From assembly GCF_023721715.1 (NCBI RefSeq), contig NZ_JAMDLG010000001.1:3139784-3203783 (forward strand): a stretch of 64,000 nt of DNA, given 5' to 3'. Each line of letters starts with the position of its first letter. Position 1 is the stretch's first letter. The stretch comes from Parasegetibacter sp. NRK P23. GTDB lineage: Bacteria; Bacteroidota; Bacteroidia; Chitinophagales; Chitinophagaceae. Of this stretch, positions 52,915 through 61,384 are shown piece by piece. The notes beneath the pieces are model-generated. The model saw only the letters and a list, made by a program, of their open reading frames with translations. It made no database searches and had not been told where the DNA came from. The translations under genes were made by a program, and so were the position numbers.

Positions 52915-52946
52915 TTGATTTAATTGGCAAACTGTTTGTAACTTTA
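52915..52946 (+). promoter_or_regulatory. Putative promoter for the gene at 52986
   Basis: TTG (52915-52917) and TAACTTTA (52939-52946) are separated by 21 nt. This fits the Bacteroidota -33/-7 pattern loosely, with A for G at the last consensus position. Transcription would start about 35 nt before the ATG. Confidence 0.35.
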
Positions 52947-52985
52947 ATTTTATTCGTTACTAACCCGCAAAAGTACCGTAATCCA

Positions 52986-53864
52986 ATGGAAAGATTAGGT
53001 ATTCTGATTAGCAAATTACAGGAACAATACACGCAACAGGCTTCAACGGCACAGTTGCAGGTAACCGTTCAGATGATACAGCAGGAACTGGCTTCCGCGC
53101 CTGTTGCTCCTTCACAGGTACGCAGCAAGATCGCGGTGGTGTTGCCCGCAGGCATGAATATGCGCCCCGCTTATGAAGTAAATTCTGCTTCCGCGCCACA
53201 ACCTGAAGCGGTGGTTGTAACGGAAACTGTTGCAGCACCCGAAGCACCGATCATTCAAAAAATACCTGTTCCTGTTGAACAGGAACAGGACATTCCAGCT
53301 GAACCTCCAGTTCCGGCAACACCAATTGTTGTGGAAGAGCCAACACCCGAACCCATATATATTGCAGAGGAAAAACAGGTGAACGGTATTGTTTATTCAT
53401 CTCCGGAATCTACAGCGAACACGGATGCGGAAGAAGAAATTGCTGCTGAACCTGTTTATCATACTATTCCGCCATACGATCCTATCCTTGATGTGCCCAC
53501 ACTTTCCCACCAGAAAGAAGCCGCTGAACTGAACGATATCATTGCGGCACGGGTGGAGTCGTTGAATGAAAAGCTTCGTCCTTCCCACCAGACCGAACTC
53601 GGCATGGTACTTACGGAAAGCCCGGTGCGCGACCTGAAGAAGGCCATCGGCATCAACGACAGGTTCGCGTTTATCAGCGAATTATTCCGGGGCGATGAAA
53701 GCATGTATGAAAGATCGCTTAAAACGATCAACAACTTTCACATCTATCCCGAAGCCGCCTATTGGATGGAACGGGAACTGAAAATAAAGCTGGGCTGGGA
53801 TGAGCACCATCCGATGGTAAAGCAGTTCTATCAGTTGGTGAAAAGACGTTTCTCTTCTATGTAA
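52986..53864 (+). CDS. Conserved Bacteroidota protein of unknown function
   Basis: I use the ATG at 52986 (292 residues); the open frame extends to TTG 52911 but this part is promoter-like. An N-terminal helical segment (about 1-45, ERLGILISKLQEQYTQQ) is followed by a Pro/Glu-rich, probably disordered linker (about 60-190) and a compact, well-formed C-terminal domain (about 205-292, containing VRDLKKAIGINDRFAFISELF and ELKIKLGWDEHHPMVKQFYQLVKRRF in two stretches). This domain recurs in Bacteroidota proteins next to waaA, but its role is unknown. The 3' end overlaps waaA by 34 bp on the other strand. Confidence 0.75.
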   Translation: MERLGILISKLQEQYTQQASTAQLQVTVQMIQQELASAPVAPSQVRSKIAVVLPAGMNMRPAYEVNSASAPQPEAVVVTETVAAPEAPIIQKIPVPVEQEQDIPAEPPVPATPIVVEEPTPEPIYIAEEKQVNGIVYSSPESTANTDAEEEIAAEPVYHTIPPYDPILDVPTLSHQKEAAELNDIIAARVESLNEKLRPSHQTELGMVLTESPVRDLKKAIGINDRFAFISELFRGDESMYERSLKTINNFHIYPEAAYWMERELKIKLGWDEHHPMVKQFYQLVKRRFSSM

Positions 53865-55168
53865 CGCATGATCAGCGCGGTCGCGCCTTTGCTGGCATAA
53901 ATAAAATCCTTCGACGCGGCCCCGGCTTTTTCCCTTGCTGAAACATCACCGAAAAGTACATCCAACTTCTTTTCCGCATCCAGCGCATGTTCTATGGGAA
54001 TAGCGCCGCCGGCATCCACTAATCCCAATGCTTCCGGGTACTTTTCATGGTAAGGACCAAAAAGCACTGGTTTCCCATATACCGCCGCTTCCAGGATATT
54101 GTGCAGTCCGTTGCTGCCAAATCCGCCACCCACATAGGTTACATCAGCATAACGGTACAACCGGGATAGCATACCTATGTTATCTATTATCAGTGTATTC
54201 GCTTTTTCAAACTTTTCTTGCAAAGCAACTTCGCCGTTGGCGGGTGGTGTCCATTCTGGTACCACAGCGGTCTGGTGTGGTTGAATACCCAGTAAGCGGC
54301 TGAGTTCGGAATAGCGGATGCTGGCCGGGAAAAGTGTTTCCACTTCTGAAATATTATCTTGATCCACTTCGTGCGGCGCGATGATGAACCTGATTTCCGG
54401 GTGTATTTTGGCGTAATGGTCCAGTTCTTCTTCGTCTTCGGTCCAGGTGCTACCCGCCACCAATACCGGATGATGGCCACAAAAATGTTCGATTACGGGG
54501 AGGTTACCGTTTTGCTCGGCAATGGCGATTACCCGGTCGAAGCGGGTATCTCCGGTAACGGAAACATGCTTGAAACCGTTCTTCAGGAGCAGATCGGCAC
54601 TTTCCTGCGATTGCACAAAAAGATGGGTGAAACAATCGAGCATGTAGCGGTGGAGGTCACCATACCAGCGAAAGAAAGGCTGGTCTTCCCTGAATTGCCC
54701 GGAAACCAGCAACAAGGGGATGTTTCGTTTCTTTACCGCGGTAAGGTAGAAATACCAGAACTCATACTTTACAAAAATGACCAGGGCCGGTTCAATTTCT
54801 TTCAGCCACAACTTCGCCATGCCGGGACCATCCATCGGAAGATAAGTAACGTGTTCGGCCAGTTCATAATTCTTCCTGATCTCGTATCCGGAAGGCGAGA
54901 AAAAACTCAGCACGATGCGGCAGGAGGGATCTTTCTGCTTCAGCGCTTCAAGGACCGGTCTTCCCTGTTCAAATTCCCCCAGCGAAGCGCAGTGCATCCA
55001 GATGACGGGACCGCTCCCTTTTTTAAGGGAGGCACCCATCTCTTTTATCCGCGCACGACTGTTTTTCCTTCCGGCAAGCCAGAGCCTGGCTTTTGGACTT
55101 TTCAGCGCAGCGATCCGCACGCCCAGTACAAACAACCACAAAAATATCCTGTACAGAAAGAGAGACAC
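53831..55168 (-). CDS. waaA: 3-deoxy-D-manno-octulosonic acid (Kdo) transferase
   Basis: The protein has 445 residues with an N-terminal membrane anchor (about 3-22) and the two-Rossmann GT-B fold. The HCASLGEFEQGRP segment (59-71) holds the catalytic Glu, VKYEFWYFYL and VTGDTRFDRV follow in the first domain, and FGPYHEKYPEALGLV with the CMP-Kdo contacts lies near the C-terminus. It adds Kdo to lipid A precursors at the inner face of the cytoplasmic membrane. It lies convergent with the protein of unknown function before it. Confidence 0.93.
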   Translation of the reverse strand: MSLFLYRIFLWLFVLGVRIAALKSPKARLWLAGRKNSRARIKEMGASLKKGSGPVIWMHCASLGEFEQGRPVLEALKQKDPSCRIVLSFFSPSGYEIRKNYELAEHVTYLPMDGPGMAKLWLKEIEPALVIFVKYEFWYFYLTAVKKRNIPLLLVSGQFREDQPFFRWYGDLHRYMLDCFTHLFVQSQESADLLLKNGFKHVSVTGDTRFDRVIAIAEQNGNLPVIEHFCGHHPVLVAGSTWTEDEEELDHYAKIHPEIRFIIAPHEVDQDNISEVETLFPASIRYSELSRLLGIQPHQTAVVPEWTPPANGEVALQEKFEKANTLIIDNIGMLSRLYRYADVTYVGGGFGSNGLHNILEAAVYGKPVLFGPYHEKYPEALGLVDAGGAIPIEHALDAEKKLDVLFGDVSAREKAGAASKDFIYASKGATALIMRYIEEKRLFTN

Positions 55169-55203
55169 GGTTACATTAATTTATTGCAAATCTATACCCA
55201 AAC

Positions 55204-55233
55204 TTTGACCCTAACCATATTTTATTAAATTTG
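55204..55233 (+). promoter_or_regulatory. Promoter of the nucleotide-sugar cluster
   Basis: TTTG (55204-55207) and TAAATTTG (55226-55233) are separated by 18 nt. The -7 element matches TAnnTTTG in full. Transcription would start at about 55240, some 20 nt before the ATG at 55259. It is the best promoter match found in the window. Confidence 0.65.
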
Positions 55234-55258
55234 CTGGCATTCAAAAAGAAGATAATAC

Positions 55259-56431
55259 ATGGAAATGAGGCCGATACAGATGGTTGACCTGAAGCAGCAG
55301 TACCTGAAAATCAAGGATGATGTGGACGCGGGCATAAAAGATGTGATTGAAAACACCGCTTTTATCGGGGGAAAACAGGTGCAGGAATTCACAACCAACC
55401 TTTCCGGTTACCTCTCGGTCCCCTACGTTATCCCCTGCGCGAATGGAACCGATGCGCTCCAGATCGCTATGATGGCGCTTGACCTTCAGCCGGGTGACGA
55501 AGTAATTACGCCTTCTTTTACTTATGTTGCCACTACGGAAGTGATCGCCCTCCTGAAGTTAAAACCCGTCTTCGTAGAAGTTGATCCCAAGACTTTCTGC
55601 ATTGACCCAGCCGCTATAAAGGCAGCCATTACGCCACGCACGAAAGCAATTGTACCGGTGCACCTGTATGGACAATCAGCGCCTATGCAGGAGATTTTGC
55701 AGCTGGCTAAGGAGCATGGCTTATATGTTATAGAAGACAATGCCCAGGCGATTGGGGCAGAATATACTTTTGAAGACGGTACCAGTTTAAAAACCGGCAC
55801 CATGGGCACCATTGGCACCACTTCTTTCTTCCCCTCCAAAAATCTGGGTTGTTTTGGTGATGGTGGTGCAATTTTCACGCGGGATGAAGCGTTAGCCAAC
55901 CGCATGCGCATGATCGCCAATCATGGGCAAAGCAGAAGGTATTACCATGATATGGTGGGTTGTAACTCCAGGCTCGATGCGCTCCAGGCTGCCGTGCTGA
56001 ATGTTAAACTTACGAAACTTGATGAGTACACCGCCGCCAGGCAAAAGGCAGCCTCGTTCTATGATGCGGCTTTTGCAGGGCACCCCCATATCAGGACACC
56101 TTATAAGGCCGCATACAGCAGCCATGTGTTCCATCAATACACGATTGTGCTCGAACAACTGGAAAATCCGGCGGAAGTGAGGAATACACTGAACCAGTAC
56201 CTCGCCGAAAACCAGGTGCCGTCTATGATCTATTATCCAGTGCCGGCGCACAAACAGAAAATGTTTGAGGCTTTCGGAGGTGAGGCATACAATTTGCCTG
56301 TGACCGACTGGCTCACGGAAAGGGTGATATCGTTGCCTATGCACACTGAACTGGACGAGCAACAATTGAAATGGATCACCGGACATGTAATTGAATTTCT
56401 AAACAAACAAATGACCCGTCATACTTCTTAA
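55259..56431 (+). CDS. DegT/DnrJ/EryC1/StrS-type sugar aminotransferase
   Basis: The protein has 390 residues. VDLKQQYLKIKDDVDAGI and FIGGKQVQEF mark the N-terminus; ANGTDALQIAM contacts PLP, the Asp in VIEDNAQAIGAEY supports the pyridine N, and the PLP Lys is in FFPSKNLGCFGDGGA. It resembles WlbE/WbpE-type 3-amino-sugar aminotransferases; the exact keto-sugar is not predictable. It is the first gene of the cluster, 17 bp from ugd, with a strong promoter upstream. Confidence 0.9.
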   Translation: MEMRPIQMVDLKQQYLKIKDDVDAGIKDVIENTAFIGGKQVQEFTTNLSGYLSVPYVIPCANGTDALQIAMMALDLQPGDEVITPSFTYVATTEVIALLKLKPVFVEVDPKTFCIDPAAIKAAITPRTKAIVPVHLYGQSAPMQEILQLAKEHGLYVIEDNAQAIGAEYTFEDGTSLKTGTMGTIGTTSFFPSKNLGCFGDGGAIFTRDEALANRMRMIANHGQSRRYYHDMVGCNSRLDALQAAVLNVKLTKLDEYTAARQKAASFYDAAFAGHPHIRTPYKAAYSSHVFHQYTIVLEQLENPAEVRNTLNQYLAENQVPSMIYYPVPAHKQKMFEAFGGEAYNLPVTDWLTERVISLPMHTELDEQQLKWITGHVIEFLNKQMTRHTS

Positions 56432-56448
56432 AACAAACCATTAACCAA

Positions 56449-57750
56449 ATGAACATCGCAGTCGTAGGTACAGGCTATGTAGGCCTGGTAACAGGAACCT
56501 GTTTCGCCGAAACCGGAAATAACGTAACCTGTGTGGATATTGACGCCAGGAAAGTAGAAAAACTCTCCGGCGGAGAAATCACCATTTATGAACCAGGACT
56601 TGAAAAACTATTCCTGCGTAACCTGAAAGAAGAAAGACTCCGCTTCACCACGAACCTGGCCGAAGGCATTGAGGATGCTCAGATCATTTTCCTGGCTCTC
56701 CCCACACCTCCCGGAGAAGATGGTTCCGCCGACCTTAAATACATCCTCGGCGTTTCCGAAGATCTCGGCAAGTTGTTGAAAGATTATAAAGTAATTATTG
56801 ATAAAAGCACCGTCCCCGTAGGCACCGCCGAAAAAGTGGCCGCCGCGGTACGGAAAAATTACAATGGCGAATTTGATGTGGTTTCCAACCCGGAATTTCT
56901 TCGGGAAGGTGTAGCCGTAGAAGATTTCATGAAGCCAGATCGTGTGGTGATCGGCACCAACTCAGATAGGGCACGCAAGTTAATGGGTGAATTGTACGCG
57001 CCGTTTGTACGCTCCGGCAACCCGATTTACTTTATGGATGAAAGGTCCGCCGAACTTACTAAATATGCGGCCAACTCCTTCCTCGCCACGAAGATATCCT
57101 TCATGAACGAGATCGCGCAACTTTGCGAACGCCTCGGCGCCGATGTGGATATGGTAAGAAAAGGAATCGGCAGCGACGAAAGGATCGGGAAAAGATTCCT
57201 GTTCCCCGGTATAGGTTACGGTGGTTCCTGCTTCCCTAAAGATGTGCAGGCTCTGGTTAAATCATCCACTGAAGTAGACTATGATTTTCAGATTCTGAAC
57301 GCCGTGATGGACGTAAATGAGAAGCAGAAATTGCACCTCATGCCCAAAATTGAAAAATATTTCAACGGCGATCTGAAAGGAAAACATTTCGCACTGTGGG
57401 GGCTTGCTTTCAAACCAAACACGGATGATATCCGCGAAGCGCCAGCCTTGTATATGATTGAAGCGCTTACCGCGCAAGGCGCCACCATTACGGCTTATGA
57501 CCCCGAAGCCATGAAGAATGTAAAATCTGTTGTAGGAGATAAAATCAACTACGCGGAAAGCCAGTACGATGCGCTGGAAAATGCGGACGCACTCATCATC
57601 GCTACAGAATGGAATGAGTTCAGAACACCCGATTTCCTGAAAATCGTTTCATCCCTCAACAACAAAGTAATCTTCGATGGCCGTAACCTCTTCGAAACGG
57701 AGTCAGTAAAAAAACTAGGATTCCACTACGAAAGCATTGGACGCCCCTAA
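56449..57750 (+). CDS. ugd: UDP-glucose 6-dehydrogenase
   Basis: The protein has 433 residues. N-terminal NAD-binding VVGTGYVGLVTG and the characteristic TGTCFAETGNNVTCVDID; the central domain has STVPVGTAEKV and NPEFLREG; the catalytic Cys is in GYGGSCFPKD; a C-terminal UDP-binding Rossmann domain follows. It oxidises UDP-glucose to UDP-glucuronate with two NAD+. It sits between the DegT aminotransferase and the UDP-glucuronate decarboxylase, with 9 bp to the latter, so the two enzymes should make UDP-xylose. Confidence 0.95.
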   Translation: MNIAVVGTGYVGLVTGTCFAETGNNVTCVDIDARKVEKLSGGEITIYEPGLEKLFLRNLKEERLRFTTNLAEGIEDAQIIFLALPTPPGEDGSADLKYILGVSEDLGKLLKDYKVIIDKSTVPVGTAEKVAAAVRKNYNGEFDVVSNPEFLREGVAVEDFMKPDRVVIGTNSDRARKLMGELYAPFVRSGNPIYFMDERSAELTKYAANSFLATKISFMNEIAQLCERLGADVDMVRKGIGSDERIGKRFLFPGIGYGGSCFPKDVQALVKSSTEVDYDFQILNAVMDVNEKQKLHLMPKIEKYFNGDLKGKHFALWGLAFKPNTDDIREAPALYMIEALTAQGATITAYDPEAMKNVKSVVGDKINYAESQYDALENADALIIATEWNEFRTPDFLKIVSSLNNKVIFDGRNLFETESVKKLGFHYESIGRP

Positions 57751-57759
57751 ATAAATACC

Positions 57760-58734
57760 ATGGAAAAAAAACGTGTACTCATTACCGGGGCGGCCGGATT
57801 TCTCGGTTCTCACCTTTGCGACAGGTTCATTAAAGAAGGATTTTATGTGATCGGGATGGACAATCTGATCACCGGAGACCTCGCCAACATTGAGCACCTG
57901 TTCAAAAGAGAAGATTTTGAATTCTACCACCACGACGTGAGTAAGTTCATTCATGTGCCGGGAAAACTCGATTATATCCTTCACTTTGCCTCCCCCGCAA
58001 GCCCGATCGACTACCTTAAGATTCCCATTCAAACCCTGAAAGTGGGCGCGCTGGGTACGCACAATTGCCTTGGACTCGCCAAAGCAAAAGGTGCCCGTAT
58101 GCTGGTAGCCTCCACCTCCGAGGTGTATGGCGACCCGTTGGTGCACCCGCAAACGGAAGAATACTGGGGCAACGTAAACCCGGTTGGTCCGCGTGGTGTG
58201 TACGATGAGGCCAAACGCTTCATGGAATCAATCACCATGGCCTACCATACTTTCCATAACGTGGAGACCAGGATCGTCCGCATCTTTAATACGTATGGCC
58301 CAAGGATGCGCCTCAACGACGGACGCGCGTTACCCGCATTTATCGGCCAGGCATTAAGAGGCGAAGACCTCACCGTTTTCGGTGACGGCTCACAAACACG
58401 TTCTTTCTGTTACGTGGATGATCTTGTGGAAGGTATCTACCGCCTGCTGATGAGCGATCATGCCTATCCCGTGAACGTTGGTAATCCCGATGAGATATCC
58501 CTGCTCGATTTCGCCGAAGAGATCATTAAACTTACCGGAACCGATCAGAAGATCGTTTTCAAACCATTGCCCAAAGATGATCCCAAGCAGAGAAAGCCAG
58601 ATATCACCAAGGCAAAGGAACTATTAGGCTGGGAACCGAAAGTATCCAGGGCAGAAGGTTTGAAGATCACTTACGACTACTTCAAATCCCTGCCGGAATC
58701 GGAATGGAAGAAAATGCCCAAAGAATTCAAATAA
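57760..58734 (+). CDS. UDP-glucuronate decarboxylase (UDP-xylose synthase)
   Basis: The protein has 324 residues of the extended SDR family: NAD site [13 protein letters not shown], active-site [14 protein letters not shown], and YDEAKR (Tyr and Lys), with [13 protein letters not shown] and [12 protein letters not shown]. Sequence and length fit UXS-type decarboxylases that turn UDP-glucuronate into UDP-xylose. The preceding ugd supplies the substrate. A 17-bp terminator hairpin follows its stop, closing this three-gene unit. A 4-epimerase or other NDP-sugar decarboxylase is less likely. Confidence 0.88.
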   Translation: MEKKRVLITGAAGFLGSHLCDRFIKEGFYVIGMDNLITGDLANIEHLFKREDFEFYHHDVSKFIHVPGKLDYILHFASPASPIDYLKIPIQTLKVGALGTHNCLGLAKAKGARMLVASTSEVYGDPLVHPQTEEYWGNVNPVGPRGVYDEAKRFMESITMAYHTFHNVETRIVRIFNTYGPRMRLNDGRALPAFIGQALRGEDLTVFGDGSQTRSFCYVDDLVEGIYRLLMSDHAYPVNVGNPDEISLLDFAEEIIKLTGTDQKIVFKPLPKDDPKQRKPDITKAKELLGWEPKVSRAEGLKITYDYFKSLPESEWKKMPKEFK

Positions 58735-58752
58735 GGATTCTAATAAACTGAT

Positions 58753-58799
58753 AAAGTATTTTGCCAGCCCTTGTAAATTCAGGCTGGCAAAATACTTTT
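58753..58799 (+). terminator. Intrinsic terminator between the two sugar operons
   Basis: AAAGTATTTTGCCAGCC (58753-58769) pairs with its perfect complement at 58782-58798 over a 12-nt loop, followed by T residues. It separates ugd/uxs from rfbBCD. Confidence 0.85.
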
Positions 58800-58863
58800 G
58801 GAAAAGAATAACCTCCTTCTTCCCAAAAGAAGCCGGGAGTAATTTAATTTTGAACGCAAACAG

Positions 58864-59937
58864 ATGCAGTGCATGAACACTACCGCACAAAAAATACTGA
58901 TTACAGGCGGAGCCGGTTTCATCGGCTCGCATGTGGTACGCAGAATGGTAACATTATACCCACAGTACCAGATCTTCAACCTGGACGCCCTTACCTATGC
59001 GGGCAACCTTGAAAACCTGCGGGATATTGAAGATGCCCCTAATTATACTTTCCTCAAAGCCGATATCACCGACCAGGAAGCCATTAACGCGCTTTTCGAA
59101 GCGCATGGTTTTACCAGTGTGATTCACCTGGCGGCTGAAAGTCATGTGGACCGGAGCATCATCGATCCACTGGTGTTCATCAAAACCAATGTGATGGGCA
59201 CGGCGGTATTGCTGAACGCCGCGCGCCAAAGCTGGAAAGGAGCATACGAAGGGAAAAGGTTCTACCATGTTTCCACCGATGAAGTATATGGATCACTGGG
59301 AGAAACAGGCTTCTTCACGGAAGAAACGCCTTATGATCCCCGCTCCCCGTATTCGGCCTCGAAAGCATCTTCGGACCACCTGGTGCGGGCTTACCACCAC
59401 ACTTACGGGTTGCCCGTGGTGGTATCCAACTGTTCCAACAACTACGGATCGCATCACTTCCCCGAGAAGCTGATCCCGCTTATGATCAACAACATCCGCA
59501 ACAATAAGCCGCTGCCCGTTTACGGAAAAGGAGACAATATCCGCGACTGGCTGTTCGTGGAGGACCATGCCCGCGCGATAGACGTGATCTTTCACAACGG
59601 CAAGAACGGCGACACCTACAATATAGGGGGTTTCAACGAGTGGAAAAACATAGACCTGGTGAAAACGCTGTGCGCCATCATGGACAAGAAACTCGGTCGC
59701 GAAGCAGGTACATCTGAGAAACTGATCACGTATGTTACCGATCGTCCGGGTCACGACCACCGTTATGCGATAGATGCCACCAAACTGAACAAAGAACTCG
59801 GCTGGGAACCTTCACTCCAGTTTGAGGAAGGACTGGAAAAAACCGTTGACTGGTACCTGACCAATGAAGCCTGGGTAAAGAACGTGACCTCCGGCGCCTA
59901 CCAACAGTATTACGATAAACAATACCACGAACGCTAA
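58864..59937 (+). CDS. rfbB: dTDP-glucose 4,6-dehydratase
   Basis: The protein has 357 residues (an ATG at 58873 is an equally good start, MNTTAQ). NAD site ITGGAGFIGSHVVRR; AESHVDRS; catalytic STDEVYG (Thr, Asp, Glu) and YSASKASSDHLVRA with Tyr and Lys; SNNYGSHHFPEKLIPL and RDWLFVEDHARAI. It converts dTDP-glucose to the 4-keto-6-deoxy intermediate. TAATTTTG (58845-58852) just upstream matches the -7 element, although no -33 was seen. The following rfbC starts 11 bp after its stop. Confidence 0.95.
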   Translation: MQCMNTTAQKILITGGAGFIGSHVVRRMVTLYPQYQIFNLDALTYAGNLENLRDIEDAPNYTFLKADITDQEAINALFEAHGFTSVIHLAAESHVDRSIIDPLVFIKTNVMGTAVLLNAARQSWKGAYEGKRFYHVSTDEVYGSLGETGFFTEETPYDPRSPYSASKASSDHLVRAYHHTYGLPVVVSNCSNNYGSHHFPEKLIPLMINNIRNNKPLPVYGKGDNIRDWLFVEDHARAIDVIFHNGKNGDTYNIGGFNEWKNIDLVKTLCAIMDKKLGREAGTSEKLITYVTDRPGHDHRYAIDATKLNKELGWEPSLQFEEGLEKTVDWYLTNEAWVKNVTSGAYQQYYDKQYHER

Positions 59938-59948
59938 CTTATTCTCAC

Positions 59949-60497
59949 ATGCCCTTCACCCCAACTGAATTTGCCGGACTGCTGGTTTTTGAACCACGCG
60001 TATTCGAAGACAACCGCGGTTATTTCTTTGAAAGTTACAACGAAGCCGTTTTCCATGAAGCCGGCGTTACCATGAAATGGGTACAGGACAACCAGGCACG
60101 CTCCAGTTACGGTGTGGTACGCGGCCTGCATTTCCAGGCGCCCCCATTCACACAAACCAAGCTGATCCGTGCCCTCCAGGGCACGATCCTGGATGTGGTG
60201 GTGGATATCAGGAAAGAACAACCTACGTATGGCAAAGTATTTTCCATTGAACTGAGCGCGGAAAACAAAAAACAGTTGCTGGTACCCGCGGGTTTCGCCC
60301 ACGGTTATTCGGTATTGAGTGAAACCGCGGAAGTAATGTACAAATGCGATAACCTTTACAATAAAGGGGCGGAAGGTGGATTGCTGCCAACAGATCCTTC
60401 ACTCGCCATTGACTGGAAGATTCCTGCCGAGGCCATGGTATTATCGGAGAAGGATCAGGTATATCCCGTTCTTTCCCAATTGCAATCGCCTTTCTAG
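59949..60497 (+). CDS. rfbC: dTDP-4-dehydrorhamnose 3,5-epimerase
   Basis: The protein has 182 residues of the RmlC cupin fold: VFEDNRGYFFESYNEAVF, QDNQARSSYGVVRGLHFQAPPF with the catalytic His, LDVVVDIRKEQPTYGK, VPAGFAHGYSVLSE and the C-terminal substrate contacts. It epimerises the 4-keto-6-deoxyglucose derivative at C3 and C5. It lies between rfbB (11 bp) and rfbD (8 bp) in a dTDP-L-rhamnose operon. Confidence 0.95.
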   Translation: MPFTPTEFAGLLVFEPRVFEDNRGYFFESYNEAVFHEAGVTMKWVQDNQARSSYGVVRGLHFQAPPFTQTKLIRALQGTILDVVVDIRKEQPTYGKVFSIELSAENKKQLLVPAGFAHGYSVLSETAEVMYKCDNLYNKGAEGGLLPTDPSLAIDWKIPAEAMVLSEKDQVYPVLSQLQSPF

Positions 60498-60505
60498 TCT
60501 ATAAT

Positions 60506-61384
60506 ATGAAGCAGCATATCCTGGTAACGGGTGCCAACGGCCAATTGGGAAGAAGTCTGAAGGAACTGGAAAATACTTTTCCGGCATTCACTTTCCACTT
60601 CTTTTCCAGAGAAGATTTTCCCATTGATTCCGCAGAGAAGGGTGAAGCCATCTTTTCTTCGATCCAACCTGCTTTCTGCATCAACTGCGCGGCCTACACG
60701 GCAGTGGATAAGGCTGAAACAGAAAGAGAAATCGCCGAAGCCATTAATGCCACCGCACCCGGATTGCTGGCTGAATTGTGCAGGAAGCATGGCGCAAGGC
60801 TGATCCATATTTCCACCGACTATGTATTCAGCGGCAATGGACAATCGCCCTACCTTGAAACGGATCCGGTGGATCCCGTAAACATTTACGGGGCCGGGAA
60901 GCTGAAAGGAGAGCAGTTGGCACTTCAGCACGATCCCGCCACCATCATCATCAGAACATCATGGGTGTACGCTCCGTTCGGACACAACTTCGTGAAAACG
61001 ATGCTCCGGCTCATGCAGGAACGTCCGCAGATCAGCGTGGTAGCCGACCAGACCGGTACGCCAACGTATGCTCCTGACCTGGCCGCCGCCATCCTGCAGA
61101 TCGTGACGCAGTTGCGGGATAACCCGGAACATCCGGGCGGCGTGTATCATTTCTCCAACGCCGGGACCACTACCTGGCACGGGTTTGCAACGGCTATCCG
61201 GGATACCTGGGGGCATACTACAGAAGTATTGCCCATTCCCTCGGAAAAATTTCCAACACCGGCTAAACGTCCGGGCTATTCCGTATTGTCTAAAGAGAAA
61301 ATATGCGCGGATTTCGGGATAAAATTGAAGCCCTGGGAAGACAGTCTGAAAACCTGTATTGAAAGAATTCGAGAACAACAGTGA
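60506..61384 (+). CDS. rfbD: dTDP-4-dehydrorhamnose reductase
   Basis: The protein has 292 residues of the SDR family: TGANGQLGRSL at the N-terminus, INCAAYTAVDKAE, HISTDYVFSGNGQSPYLE, VNIYGAGKLKGE with Tyr and Lys, and IIRTSWVYAPFGHNFVKTM. It reduces the 4-keto sugar to dTDP-L-rhamnose with NAD(P)H. The stop TGA is adjacent with no gap to the stop of the convergent vWA gene. An rfbA gene (dTDP-glucose pyrophosphorylase) is not in this window. Confidence 0.95.
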   Translation: MKQHILVTGANGQLGRSLKELENTFPAFTFHFFSREDFPIDSAEKGEAIFSSIQPAFCINCAAYTAVDKAETEREIAEAINATAPGLLAELCRKHGARLIHISTDYVFSGNGQSPYLETDPVDPVNIYGAGKLKGEQLALQHDPATIIIRTSWVYAPFGHNFVKTMLRLMQERPQISVVADQTGTPTYAPDLAAAILQIVTQLRDNPEHPGGVYHFSNAGTTTWHGFATAIRDTWGHTTEVLPIPSEKFPTPAKRPGYSVLSKEKICADFGIKLKPWEDSLKTCIERIREQQ

